Below, piece by piece: positions 42,035 to 52,444 of a stretch of DNA of 64,000 nucleotides. How positions within the stretch are numbered: the stretch's first letter is position 1; each line of letters starts with the position of its first letter. The notes beneath the pieces were generated by a model. It was not told the origin of the DNA. It ran no database searches and worked only from the letters and a program-made list of their open reading frames with translations. The stretch is from positions 868,001 through 932,000 of the forward strand of contig JASISA010000027.1 of the NCBI GenBank assembly GCA_031771865.1. The letters run 5' to 3'. The position numbers were made by a program, and so were the translations under genes. The DNA comes from Nothophaeocryptopus gaeumannii. Its lineage: Eukaryota > Ascomycota > Dothideomycetes > Mycosphaerellales > Mycosphaerellaceae.

Positions 42035-43192
42035 AGGATCCTGTCGCTTGGAGGCACTGGCTACCTGTAGGATCGATCCACTGCATCTCACCGCATTGAC
42101 CTAGATTGGCAGCCACTGACAATATCGACAGAGGAGGCTCATTGTTGACAGAGCTCTCACTAAACTCCCAACTGGAACCAAGTTTCATTCAGGTTCTTGT
42201 TCGAAACCAGAAACAAGCGAATCGATTGAAAGTGACAGGGGTGTCTAAGATCCTACTCGAACGCCTCAACGACACCGAGTTCTTGACGAAAGTTGCCGCT
42301 CGACATGATATCGTCATCAGTTGTGCATCAGATTTTCACATCTCATCAGGTCCGGCAATCGTCAAAGGCCTTACTGTCAGGGAGCATTGGACGAAGACCG
42401 ATCCTGTTCTTGTCCGGGTAGGGACCGACCGATATTTTGGAACTTAACGATGAACGACTAACACAAAGTCAACCAGACTTCCGGGACATCGAATCTCGCA
42501 GATCATGGCATCACTAATCGCTACACCGAGAATCGAATTTTCGATGATGGGCTAGACGACATCTAGAGCATATGCGACCTCGCGAATCTATCGAGCCATA
42601 CGGTCAACGAACAGCCGATCTAGCAACAGTCGACGCCGGCGTTGAGTACAGTATCCGAACATACATTATCATGCCACCAAAAATCTGCGGAACAGGAACA
42701 GGACTCTTCCACAAACAATCCCCTCAAATGACCATGCTTGCGCGTGATACAATCTCTCTCAAGGTCGAGCTGAATATGTCGGGACTGGAGAATACACGCT
42801 CGGCCACGTCCACGTAACAGATCTTGCTACTCTCTACCGCTCGATTCTAACAAAACTTCTTCAAGAAGAGACTCTCCACTCCGGAAAACAAGACCTTTAC
42901 TTCGCTTCCGCCGGAAGCCCATACCTGGCTCCAAGTCGCAGAGCGACTAGGCAAAGCAGGCAACGCTTTGGGATTGCTATGGCAAGCTGAGCGGGTTTCA
43001 ATCGAATTGAAAGAGGCGGCGAACCAATGGTTTGAGGGCGATCAAGGGAGGGATGAGATGACTCTTGCGGCGAATTCGAGAATGAGGGCGACTTTGGCGG
43101 CAGAAGTAGAATGGATACCGAAGAAGACGGAGGCGGATTGGGAGTCCGCATCGTTGAGAGGGAGAGAGGAGGTCTGGGTGGCCTTGGTCTAG
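42035..43192 (+). pseudogene. NAD(P)-binding epimerase/NmrA-like gene, disrupted
   Basis: The pieces follow family order: ILSLGGTGYL (Rossmann loop, ended by a TAG at 42068), then VLVRNQKQANRLKVTGVSKI and HDIVISCASDF (to 42447), then SNLADHGITNRYTENRIFDD with a TAG at 42564, then RTYIIMPPKICGTGTGLF (the YxxxP-type strand) and GEYTLGHVHVTDLATLYRSI in two further frames. The closing piece is TWLQVAERLGKAGNALGL, running to a TAG at 43190-43192. At least two stops and three frame changes are visible. The parent family binds NAD(P) and reduces or epimerises small molecules. The specific substrate is unknown. Confidence 0.8.
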
Positions 43193-43358
43193 TCAACGAG
43201 ACAGCGCAGACTGCTTGGGCCGCGAGGCCGATTAAAGAGACGAATATGAGAGCATTGCAGATGTGGTCTTGGGCCAGCAATACTGTACATTGATTGATTG
43301 ATTGAATCATCGATCCTGCCAAGCGTTCTGAGCAGGACTATGGCTTCCAAAACTATGA

Positions 43359-45191
43359 TTAAGGATCAGCATCCGCCAAATCCTGTTTATACCTCTCCTT
43401 CGCCCTCTGCTGACTCTCCCTAAAGTCCACATGCGGCGCCGGATATCCCAGCTTCTCAAAATCCTTCTTACTCAAGCGATTATAAGGATCAAAAATATCC
43501 TTCCCTTTCAACTCAGCCAACTCAGGAACCCACTTCCGAATATACTGCCCCTCCTTATCACACTTCTCCGCCTGCACCACCGGGTTAAAGATCGTATAAC
43601 TTGGCTCCCATCCCTGCGTATTGTTGTTGAGGTCCCAATCAATCAAATGCTCGGCAAAATACCTCTCCCCCTTCCGGTAGTCGATCAACATATTCGCCCT
43701 CAAATACGACGAAGTATTCATCCTCAACCGATTATGCATGTACTTTTCCGTATTGAGCTGCCTCATCCCGGCATCAACAAACGGCATCCCCGTTTTCCCC
43801 TCGCACCATTTCCTCCACCCCTCGTCATCGTCCTCCCATTGAACGAAATCGAACTTCAAATTTTGAGGGAGGTTCATATTCGTATGCGGCGTAACGACAG
43901 TAACCTGTCTGTAGAACTCTCGGAACACGAGTTCACGGACCCAAGAATCGATACCCCGGTCTCCTTCGTCGAAATGGGCGTCGCTGTTCGACTTCTTTGC
44001 TTCGTGGAGGATTTCGCGGATGGATATGATTCCTGCGGCGATGTACGGGGATAGACGAGAGGAAGGGTCGAGAGCTGGTTCGGAACGATGAGCAGCGTAG
44101 GTTTTGACTTTCTCTTGGAGGAAGTGTTTGAGGCGTTCGATGCCTGCTGCGTGGCCGGCGGGCCAGATTTTTCGGATTCTCCTCTTCTCGTCTTCAGAAG
44201 CGAATTGTTTATTCTCCGGAGCAGAGGGAATCCTGTCCTCGAAGAGGTCTTTGAGCTCAGTTTTTGCTTCATCGTCATTCTTCTCCGGCTCAGCGGAAAG
44301 ATCGAGTAACGACTGATCCGACTTCGTCTCCGCAAGCCAGGCCTTATGATACGGTGTAAAAACTTTATGCGGTCCTCCACCCCCCGTCTTCAATTCTCCA
44401 GGAACAACGACCGTCTGATCATGGAACAGCTCAAACCCCACATCCTCTTTCTTCAACTTCTCCGCCACATCGATATCCCTCCTCAATTCATCCACCTCAT
44501 ACTCAAAGTTCGCGAAGACGTGACTAATATCATGTTTCTTCACAAAGCCCATGACCTTCTCGCTCTTCTCTCCCCTCTCCTCAGCCGTCAAGATCGCAAG
44601 AGGAACATTCTTCTGAGCGAGTTCATCTTTCAAAATCTTCAACCCTGCCAAAATAAAGTCCACCCTCGCAGGACTCGTCCCATGCCATTCCAAATCTTTC
44701 GGGCTATGTAGATACGCTGTAAGCAAGCTCCCCTTGCCCTCTTTGGCCTTCTGAGAAGCAGCCTCAAGGGCCTTGTTGTCTTGCATCCTAATGTCCTTAC
44801 TCCTGAACCAGTGGAGGACATTCTTCGGATCGCTATCGGAAGCAGTACTCTCGAGAAGTTCGGTGAGCTGTTCGAAAGGCGGGTCGGCATCGATTTCTTT
44901 CGCTCGCTTGGTAGACGGGTGCTTCAGGCCGTCATCGCCGGAGGGGGCGCGTGCGTGCTTCTTGGGTGCCATAGTTGCGGAGGAGAAAGAGAAAGGTCGG
45001 TTGCAAGGAGGAGTCGCTGGCTGGAATGTAAAGAAAGGGTAACGAAGAAACAGTCTTTGCGATGGTACGATATATAGTCTTGAATGCGTAGAACGACGAC
45101 ACACAGCACGGAAGACACAAGACATGGAAGCCAGAGAAAGCAGTCGAACTCGCCAACGCGTCTTCTTCTTCGCAAATTGACCTACGTGCAT
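43359..45191 (-). CDS. PHR1: Class I CPD DNA photolyase
   Basis: The protein is 610 aa, one exon, from ATG 45191. Later ATGs at 45125 (MSCVFRAVCRRSTHSRLYIV) and 44972 (MAPKKHARAPSGDDGLKHPS) suggest a mitochondrial form from an upstream start and a nuclear form from 44972, where Lys-rich runs could act as a nuclear signal. The antenna-binding half starts near residue 102 (VLHWFRSKDIRMQDNKAL). The FAD half has LDPSSRLSPYIAAGIISIRE, SWVRELVFREFYRQV, GMPFVDAGMRQLN and DWDLNNNTQGWEPSYTIFNP. The enzyme uses light and reduced FAD to split cyclobutane pyrimidine dimers. The segment between NNN and IFNP is shorter than in E. coli or budding yeast photolyase. Confidence 0.93.
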   Translation of the reverse strand: MHVGQFAKKKTRWRVRLLSLASMSCVFRAVCRRSTHSRLYIVPSQRLFLRYPFFTFQPATPPCNRPFSFSSATMAPKKHARAPSGDDGLKHPSTKRAKEIDADPPFEQLTELLESTASDSDPKNVLHWFRSKDIRMQDNKALEAASQKAKEGKGSLLTAYLHSPKDLEWHGTSPARVDFILAGLKILKDELAQKNVPLAILTAEERGEKSEKVMGFVKKHDISHVFANFEYEVDELRRDIDVAEKLKKEDVGFELFHDQTVVVPGELKTGGGGPHKVFTPYHKAWLAETKSDQSLLDLSAEPEKNDDEAKTELKDLFEDRIPSAPENKQFASEDEKRRIRKIWPAGHAAGIERLKHFLQEKVKTYAAHRSEPALDPSSRLSPYIAAGIISIREILHEAKKSNSDAHFDEGDRGIDSWVRELVFREFYRQVTVVTPHTNMNLPQNLKFDFVQWEDDDEGWRKWCEGKTGMPFVDAGMRQLNTEKYMHNRLRMNTSSYLRANMLIDYRKGERYFAEHLIDWDLNNNTQGWEPSYTIFNPVVQAEKCDKEGQYIRKWVPELAELKGKDIFDPYNRLSKKDFEKLGYPAPHVDFRESQQRAKERYKQDLADADP

Positions 45192-45593
45192 CGTACGCGA
45201 GGTACCTGACGTCGAATGCCATCATGAACGGGCGGCTGTACAGCCTAAGAATGGAGTCCAATGGATGGGCTTGTGGAGGTGGAGAGGTGATACACAGATA
45301 CTGGAGACGTCGTGCGCGATCGGCGCTAAAATTTGATCGGATCTCATCTCAGATCTCAGATGCCATGCTTGGCAGGGCAAAGCCGAACTGGACGCTACAC
45401 ACGGGGAAGAGTTGTGAATGTTCAATGCAGTAGGCTGCAACAGAGACAAGTGGTAAATATTGGAATTGTTCGTCAAAAAAAAGTTTTAGTCCTTGTATAT
45501 ATGAATCTGTCCAAAATATACATCAATCTTCTTCCGTCATCATAACTCAATGGTATCAATCTTATCCACAAAATATTGTACAAAGGACATCAT
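45192..45593. other. Photolyase upstream region
   Basis: About 400 bp between the photolyase start and the 3' end of the allergen-like gene. It should hold the photolyase promoter. No element is claimed. Confidence 0.4.
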
Positions 45594-46502
45594 CTATTTC
45601 ATGAAACCCTTCTTCCCATCACCGTCCGCGTCTTTGGTTGGGTTGATGCGATCCATCAAAGACGGCTTGCCTCCAGTCGATGTGTTAGACGTGGAGTTGT
45701 CAAGTCCGTGGCCGGAAGTACCGTGGGAGCCTGTCGCACCTGTGACACCACCATCACGGAGTCCAGAGGAGTTTGCAGTTGTACTGTTGTTGGAAAGGCC
45801 AGTGGAGCCAGTAGTTGGGACACCAGTGGTGCTGCCGTGGTTGTGATTGTGGCCGTAACCAGTCATACCAAGAGGGTCGTGCGGGTCACCGACAGTCTTG
45901 GGGCGTCCATCAAAGCCCTCTGTGCGAGTGTCACGACCGGAAAGGGCACCACCGTTCTTCTTGAACTCGTCCATGGACATGGCTGGAAGCGCAGACGCGG
46001 AGTGGTGTTGAGCCGCGTTGTGGTGCACCTCGTGAATTGGCACCGTGGTGTGGACAACGTGGGGCTCAACAGTCTGCTTGGTGATGACAGGCTGAATGTT
46101 CTCGTGAACATGGTGGTGGACGTGCTCACCAGCTACAGTGGGCTGGGCATGTGTGGTGTGCTTGCCCTCGACACGATCATGGCTGTCCTTGAACTGTGCT
46201 TGCTCTTGAGCAAGACTTTGTTTGACCTTCGCAGCATCGTCGTGCTCAAAGTTGCGGTGCTCGACACCTACGAGGTTATGGTGGTGCTTCTCAGGAAGAG
46301 TCTCATTGTGGTTGATGGGTTGCACCGAGGTGTGGTAGTGATCTTGGTGCACCTCCTTGTCGAGCGCAGTGGTCACTCGGTCTTGCTGGTTGCGTGTGAC
46401 GGTCTCGTTCTGGACGGCTGGGTTCACCTTCTCATGGACGGTGGTGTCGTGACGACCATCCTTGCTGGTGAAGTTCTTAATTGCGTCCTTTGCGGCCTGC
46501 AT
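45594..46502 (-). CDS. Histidine-rich fungal allergen-like stress protein
   Basis: The protein is 302 aa from ATG 46502. The frame extends to a TTG at 46520 but has no earlier ATG, so a short 5' exon is possible. It is hydrophilic with no signal peptide or membrane span. Family-like blocks are KNFTSKDGRHDTTVHEKVNP, ETLPEKHHHNLVGVEHRNFE, AGEHVHHHVHENIQPVITKQ and VHTTVPIHEVHHNAAQHHSA. The last third is Gly/Ser/Thr/Asn-rich and ends DGDGKKGFMK. Fungal proteins of this type are annotated as allergens and are often stress- or conidium-associated. Their biochemical role is unknown. The many His residues could bind metal, which is inference. Confidence 0.75.
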   Translation of the reverse strand: MQAAKDAIKNFTSKDGRHDTTVHEKVNPAVQNETVTRNQQDRVTTALDKEVHQDHYHTSVQPINHNETLPEKHHHNLVGVEHRNFEHDDAAKVKQSLAQEQAQFKDSHDRVEGKHTTHAQPTVAGEHVHHHVHENIQPVITKQTVEPHVVHTTVPIHEVHHNAAQHHSASALPAMSMDEFKKNGGALSGRDTRTEGFDGRPKTVGDPHDPLGMTGYGHNHNHGSTTGVPTTGSTGLSNNSTTANSSGLRDGGVTGATGSHGTSGHGLDNSTSNTSTGGKPSLMDRINPTKDADGDGKKGFMK

Positions 46503-47726
46503 ATTGTCGGGATTACTCAAACGTTGATGAATGTGGAAATTAGGTGTGATGTTGTAGCTGATGAGGGAATGTCAGGAGGAAACAAGGGAATGCAAGCCTT
46601 CATATGTACTTCCGTTCAACGAGAGACGCGACTTCATCGTACTTGAGACGTCATTGCATCGACGTGGCACTTCTGCAGATGGTGGAGACTCGATCACGGC
46701 TGTTGCTATCCACTCTCTCGCACTGTGTGGCTAGCCGTTGAAACGCACCTGGTACTGCTTTCGAGATCAAGGTGCAAAATCAGACGGCAAGGCGGCATGA
46801 GGTAGCTACAGTGCGGCAGCTCTTCCTTCTCCAGAGTGGTTGAATGGCTGTGCTGATTAGCCACCATCTCGGCGGTACTTTTCATCTATCGTGTTGATGT
46901 GGCGTCTGGAGGTGCATGTTCGTCCAGCTCTGGCCCAGACTCTGCGCGCTGAGTTGGGGCTGTCCTTGGCCACTGAAAAACAACTGTACACCGTTGCAGC
47001 ACCTTCCGTCATATTCATCTGTATGTCAACCTAGGTCAGGCGTATATCCCAGTTCTGCTGGCCTCGTGCAACATCTCGGGCGTGCCGAGCTCTAAGTGAC
47101 TGAGGTACCTCTCGTACGAACCACTGACAATGATCGGTATGTGACGGTGTCGAATGCTCCCCGCTTCGCCCCTCTATGCTCAATGAGTGTGTACGCGTGG
47201 TTTGGCTTGCCAAGACGCCTGCCGTTCGTCGTCGCAACCGCGTTGTCCGAGCGGCCTTGTCAAGATCCTCGATCCTCGATCCTGTCCGATGGGAGGTTAT
47301 GCTCTGTGAAAGGATGGTGGCGAGTCTGTGGGACGCGATGCTGCATCGCGTCATCGACAGGACGTGTCTCCGGTTTGCTGGATCTCGGCCTGCTCCCAAG
47401 CGAGAAGGTTCACGCCACGGAAGCTTGCAGCGGAGCCGCACGTGGCGGTTGTTGACAACAGCGTCATGCTTTCTCCAGCAGTGGTGTGTAGCTCTGTCTT
47501 GGTGATGTGTGTGGCTGCGAGCTCGAATCTGTTGTGACGAGTCTGGTCGTGTCGATGCTGAAGGCGTCGCACATGGTGGGATAGCAAATGTAGACAACAG
47601 GATCCGGGTGTACAGTATCTTCAAAGCCATTTGCGTGTCCAAAGCAAGACTCCACTGGAGCTCTTGGGCAAAGCGTTCCTGCGCAGCTCCTTTGCCGTCA
47701 GGGATTCTTCTGATTCGTGAACTTCA
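46503..47726. other. Divergent intergenic region
   Basis: About 1.2 kb between the allergen-like gene (minus) and the next gene (plus). No credible gene, although many short frames overlap. Confidence 0.45.
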
Positions 47727-49142
47727 ATGTCATCCGGAAAGCATCATGGCTTGAGTCGACTCTTCCACAGACGCGACCATGGAAAGAAGGACCAGGAGCC
47801 AACTATCTCGGCGCCAGCACCGCACATACGACGAGTTCCAGACACGACAGATGGGTGGGAGATTCCAGAAGTCAGATTCTCGCGAGCGAGCGAGGACAAT
47901 CCAGCACAGCCCAGATTAAAACATCGACTAGCTCCGGGCCCAGCAGTACAGCTGGTAGAGCCAGCATCGCGGTATGGACCAGGCATGGGCCGAGAAGAGG
48001 CGTCGGCGTCGGATCTGGTTTCGCAGATGGAAGCTGTTGGGTTGAAAGACACTGCCTACAGCCGGCCACAGACAGCATATTCGACAAATTTCAGCCGACC
48101 TCAGACCTCACATTCGACCAAGTCCCAAGCGCGTTCCAATGCTGACATCTTAGACGGCCAGAACCGCAGAGATCCGTACAATGAGAATGTGGCCACTCGG
48201 AACATCCCCAGATTTGTCGCGCAAGATTCCTTTGAGGACGTAAAAGGAAACCAGCATAGAAGGAGAGCGAGCTTCGGGTACCGTACGCGGTATGAAGATC
48301 GAGCGCAATCCCAAGACAGTTTAATTGAGGTTCCGCCGAGAGGCAGCTCAAAGCTGGCAAACCAACCACTGTCGAAGGCCTGGGCAGCTCCAATGTCACC
48401 AAAATACAGAATCTTCCCGGCACAAGGCCGTGACCGCGACGTTCGACCTCAGCGGGAGGGCGAGAAGATCGTGGCGGGAGAGCAAGGCAGACCATTTCGA
48501 AACGGAGAAAGTGTGCGGCCTGTATACCCAGCCCAAAATTCTCAAGAACCAGATATGGGAAGACCAGCACAACAGAATGGCAGTTCCTCTAGACATGGAT
48601 ATCTTGTCCACGACTCTCCAGATCCAGTCAGCCTTGATGGCGTGGTCGACCTCCGCAACACCGTAGACACTGACCGTGATATTCTCTATGCACCGGCGGT
48701 GACGCACGAGAAGCGTTTCGTCGACACCCACGAGATTGTCCAAGAATCCATTACCCGAGAGATCCACTACGACCACATCTTCCATCGCATCCAGCCCATC
48801 CTCGACATTGAAGTGCTTCCACCCAGACACTACTACCAAGATCCTATCACGGGCCAGTTGACAGAGATCTCGGACCCTGGTGGACCCAAAGCTTCGCAGA
48901 GACTGCAAGCGGCGATGCAGCGCGTGGCGGAAGAGGAGATGTTGGCTAGGCGAGACGAGACACTAGCCACGGGATACTTCACCAACCATGCAGCGGCGGA
49001 GAAGCGTGATGAGTGGTTTGACACCGAGCCGGATGGGTATCAGTTTTCTGAGAGGACGTGGATTCATCCGCCGGTATTAGAAACAGGGGGCCAAGAGTCT
49101 GGACAGACAATCCCGTTCCAGTTTGTTCACCACGAGATTTGA
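47727..49142 (+). CDS. Conserved-looking hydrophilic protein with His/Glu block related to allergen-like proteins
   Basis: The protein is 471 aa, one exon, from ATG 47727. The first 330 residues are low complexity, rich in Arg, Ser, Gln and Pro, with the repeated unit SRPQTAYSTNFSRPQTSHST near residue 112. The block at about residues 340-385 (DTHEIVQESITREIHYDHIF, HRIQPILDIEVLPPRHYYQD) is like the histidine- and IQP-containing core of the allergen-like family encoded divergently next door. The C-terminus has a helix AAMQRVAEEEMLARRDETLA and ends VHHEI. No enzyme domain is seen. The link to the neighbour is a visual similarity of the block, not a proven homology. Confidence 0.65.
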   Translation: MSSGKHHGLSRLFHRRDHGKKDQEPTISAPAPHIRRVPDTTDGWEIPEVRFSRASEDNPAQPRLKHRLAPGPAVQLVEPASRYGPGMGREEASASDLVSQMEAVGLKDTAYSRPQTAYSTNFSRPQTSHSTKSQARSNADILDGQNRRDPYNENVATRNIPRFVAQDSFEDVKGNQHRRRASFGYRTRYEDRAQSQDSLIEVPPRGSSKLANQPLSKAWAAPMSPKYRIFPAQGRDRDVRPQREGEKIVAGEQGRPFRNGESVRPVYPAQNSQEPDMGRPAQQNGSSSRHGYLVHDSPDPVSLDGVVDLRNTVDTDRDILYAPAVTHEKRFVDTHEIVQESITREIHYDHIFHRIQPILDIEVLPPRHYYQDPITGQLTEISDPGGPKASQRLQAAMQRVAEEEMLARRDETLATGYFTNHAAAEKRDEWFDTEPDGYQFSERTWIHPPVLETGGQESGQTIPFQFVHHEI

Positions 49143-49768
49143 GGAGGTGCGTAGCAAGCTGGAACATCAAGGATTTCTCCACTTGAAGGGACGTACGGCT
49201 TTACGCTCGAGATCCAGTTCTCTGCGAGTGAAGCAGTCTCTTCTTTGGCGAGTCTGCAGTACGCTGGAGGCGAACATGAGCTTTGGGCCTGCGTGGTAAT
49301 TGAATTGGTGGAGGAAAGTGTCCGAGACTGGCGTTTTGGTCGCGCTCGATAGATTCATCAGCATTGCCCGCCGGAGGCAGCCAGTTCATCGTGGCGGAGT
49401 GGTCAATCTCTCAAGACGGTCGACGGTCCCTCCGCTATTAGTTTGAAAGACATAGAAGCAGCCTTTGGTACCCTGGATGGACATCGGCTGGGGAGATGTC
49501 GAAGGATAAAAGAGGATGTCAGCGCGGTTTCGAAGTTTGAAGAGAAAGCAAGGTGCGATTCATGTAACCCGCACTAAGCTTAAACAAGGCGGACGACCAG
49601 GATCGGAGTTGGCAGGGACGATGCCCATGACTTGCTGCTTTACGGGGGTGAGAACTTGCTCAAGGATTAATGTGGAGGATGCTCATAATAATCTTGCATG
49701 GGTATGCTTCTTAGAATTGTATATATACTACGCGGCACGCTCGCTTCCGACAAGAGCATTCGTATCGT
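49143..49768. other. Intergenic region (convergent 3' ends)
   Basis: About 630 bp between two converging genes. Nothing supported. Confidence 0.4.
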
Positions 49769-51937
49769 CTAAAGGCCGCGTCTCGCATTAGCCGTACTCA
49801 TCAAAGTGATCTTCTTGTTCTTCTTGCCCTTCTTTCCACCGCCTCCTCCGCCTGATGGCTTGGCCTGTGCACTGAGGTCAACACCGTCCATGCTGGCTGC
49901 CAGAGCTTGTTGTGACTGATCGTCAAGCAGATCCTTCTCCCAGCCCTCGAGCCAACCGTCTTCAGCTTGACGGAACTGATCGTCGGTCGGGAGGGTAGTA
50001 TCGTGTTCTGCAGCTGCAATAGCCGTGGTGCCCCATACTGTACGAGGCATATTGGGCGATGTCGAAGGTGATGCCAGCGATCCAAAGCCAGGTCTGTTTG
50101 CCGGTGGAGACGTGGAGTTCGGGATGTCCACACCCCCGGGCGGGCTTGATGGGACAACAGGTGCGAAAAATTCGTCGTTGACGGTGATGGAAGGCCTCCG
50201 TCGGCGGATATGAGCCAGCTCCCGTTCCTGAGCCCTTTCAATTCGAATCCGCTCTTTCTCCTCGCGGGTGTCTTTCTCGTCATTGCGCTTCCTCCTTCGA
50301 TCCAGCATTGACTTGAACTCTTCAAGGACAGGGGCAGGAACGACGTCCTTCCAATCGCATTCCAAGAAGCCAACCTCACACCCGTACGGCACATGCCCAA
50401 GATATTTCACGCGTTTCCGCAGTTCATCGTCTACGACATGCCCGCTAGAAATTCGCTCCACGCGAGGCAAGATGCTGGACGGGAACGCATGGTAGGATCC
50501 AAATGCTGTTTTGAGAATCCTGATGTCCAGCGGCGAAAGGTAGTAATGCAACAGGCCGTGGTAGAAGAGGTACTCGTTCGGCTGAGGCTTCTCTCGCGGC
50601 TGCTTCATCTCTGCCAAGGTTCGAGGGACGTGATTCGTCGGCTGTGATGCCTGTTCCTCTCCAGACGCAGATGACTCCGCCAGCGGAGGTAGGGACGCCG
50701 TCTCAGCGTGTTTGTGAAGATACATGTCCGGAACACCATCTTCGTTGTCGTTGAATTCGATCGGTGGTCGTTCTGGCTGTTCGACGACCGGGTCTGGCTT
50801 TGTCGGCTGAGTGGGCGGATTGCCGATACCTCTCAGCTTCTGCTTCTGCTCCCGCAACATACGCATCGCTCTGCCTGTCCATTCTGTATCCTCGCCAAAC
50901 ATGAGCTCATCCTCCTTCTCTTGCTGCTCAATTGCCGCAATGGTCTCTTCATACTGCTGCAGCATGTACTCCTCACTCCCCTTCATCACACGCGCATAAT
51001 CCATGACCTCTGTCGCAAAGTACCACGGAATAGCCTCGCCTTTCGCGACGACTTCTCCACTTTCACGCGGCATAGCGAGTGTGCTGCCCGGCTTCCTCTT
51101 GACCAATCGTAGAACAAAGTCGCCGCCTTCACGGGGCTGGTCGTTCTCCTGGCCAATGTACCACCGGACAGGTCGGGTTTCTGATACATAGACGCTGTCG
51201 TAACAGATAGGGCACTTCTTCCATCGAGCTTTCTTCTCCTGCGATTGCCGGTTTTCATCTTCGGAGTGCATGTATCGGATCAGACATGGGAGGCAGAAGA
51301 TGTGGCCGCACTTTGCCATGCGAGGGGCAGTGGGCTCGCCCAAGCAGATCGGACAAGAGGCGTTCTGGGTCTTACTAGAAGCAATGACCTGTAACACGTT
51401 GTCCCAGTCCAAGTGTACATCGGCGTCTTCTGCTTGAGCCTGGTAGTCTCCTCGCGGGTCTACGATGAAGCGATAATTGGCGTGAATGTACCTCGCCTTA
51501 TCGACCGCATGATAGCCACTCCCCAAGCCCCATGTCGGATTGTTCCTTGCCCTCCTCGGACCATTGTAGCTGTGTCTATGAAAGCGGTCTTGATTGGGTC
51601 GTGGCGGGAGGTTGAACTGCATCAGATGGGTGATGCTCTGCTGGCCGCGGCGGCCGTGTGGATTCTGCATGCTGAACGCCTCAGCCTCTGCATCCTCATC
51701 CAACGCCCGAAATCGCTTGCCCTGCTTGTGCTTTGGCTTGCTTGATTGAATGTTGCGTGGAGCGGGTGACGAGCGAGGTCCGGACGCGCCACTGCCCTTC
51801 CGCCCCGCCGGAGAGTCAGCGAAGAACTGCTGTGTCGACGAGAGGGCAGGGCTGATCTGATTCTGCGCGGCGAGCGACTGTGACTTCGAATTTGATGCGG
51901 CGGCTTTGTTGGAGACTTGAGACGGTAGGTTGGACAT
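49769..51937 (-). CDS. MAG2: RING E3 ubiquitin ligase, RNF10/Mag2 type
   Basis: The protein is 722 aa, one exon, from ATG 51937. The open frame continues 5' only to a non-ATG codon at 52135. The RING finger at about residues 188-245 reads CPICLGEPTAPRMAKCGHIF, then LPCLIRYM and later WKKCPICYDSVY, with a long insertion between the Cys pairs. It is preceded by VHLDWDNVLQVI and followed by RPVRWYIG, as in RNF10/Mag2. Further family-type blocks are YLFYHGLLHYYLSPLDIRIL and FLECDWKDVVPAPVLEEF. The tail is Gly/Lys-rich. RNF10 relatives ubiquitinate 40S ribosomal proteins during ribosome quality control. The yeast relative is Mag2. Orthology is inferred from layout. Confidence 0.85.
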   Translation of the reverse strand: MSNLPSQVSNKAAASNSKSQSLAAQNQISPALSSTQQFFADSPAGRKGSGASGPRSSPAPRNIQSSKPKHKQGKRFRALDEDAEAEAFSMQNPHGRRGQQSITHLMQFNLPPRPNQDRFHRHSYNGPRRARNNPTWGLGSGYHAVDKARYIHANYRFIVDPRGDYQAQAEDADVHLDWDNVLQVIASSKTQNASCPICLGEPTAPRMAKCGHIFCLPCLIRYMHSEDENRQSQEKKARWKKCPICYDSVYVSETRPVRWYIGQENDQPREGGDFVLRLVKRKPGSTLAMPRESGEVVAKGEAIPWYFATEVMDYARVMKGSEEYMLQQYEETIAAIEQQEKEDELMFGEDTEWTGRAMRMLREQKQKLRGIGNPPTQPTKPDPVVEQPERPPIEFNDNEDGVPDMYLHKHAETASLPPLAESSASGEEQASQPTNHVPRTLAEMKQPREKPQPNEYLFYHGLLHYYLSPLDIRILKTAFGSYHAFPSSILPRVERISSGHVVDDELRKRVKYLGHVPYGCEVGFLECDWKDVVPAPVLEEFKSMLDRRRKRNDEKDTREEKERIRIERAQERELAHIRRRRPSITVNDEFFAPVVPSSPPGGVDIPNSTSPPANRPGFGSLASPSTSPNMPRTVWGTTAIAAAEHDTTLPTDDQFRQAEDGWLEGWEKDLLDDQSQQALAASMDGVDLSAQAKPSGGGGGGKKGKKNKKITLMSTANARRGL

Positions 51938-52444
51938 GATTAGATGGTCATCAATATCTCGCGAGGGTGCCGAAAGCCAGTCAAGGCGTCGGGCGGGTGT
52001 GGTGATGGGTCGCTGCGGCTGGACGGGCGGAGACCAAGCCGCTTCTTGTCGATATGCCAGGCAGAGGGCGGAACTCAACGCGAAATGGATGCCGGTGGTG
52101 GGGTGTAGTGGGTGCTGTCGCGGGAGACAACCCAAAGGGAGGTCTGAGTAGAGAGAAGGGGAAGACTGGAGGTATGGTCCGAGATGAGTGTGTCATGGCG
52201 CGGGGTGGTGGTGGACTGCGGAAGATGCCGGCTCTGCTGCTGTCTCTGCACTCTCACCACCGACCACTCTCTCTGCCGCATCCACTGACATCAAGCTGTT
52301 AACCCACGCCTACAGCTATCCAGCTTCACTCACCTCACGTGGAAGCTCATTCTTCGGCTTCCTTTCGAAGTCCGTCGGCAGTAATCATCTTTATCTATTC
52401 GCTTGCCACTTCACAGTCATCAGCGGTGAGAAGACTTCATCACC
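51938..52444. other. Divergent intergenic region
   Basis: About 500 bp between the RING gene (minus) and the dienelactone hydrolase gene (plus). It should hold both promoters. No element is claimed. Confidence 0.5.

Noticed and set aside
45576..46646. 356-aa open frame on the plus strand
   Set aside because: It is the antisense of the histidine-rich allergen-like gene. Its Val/Leu-rich composition is a by-product of His/Thr codons on the other strand.
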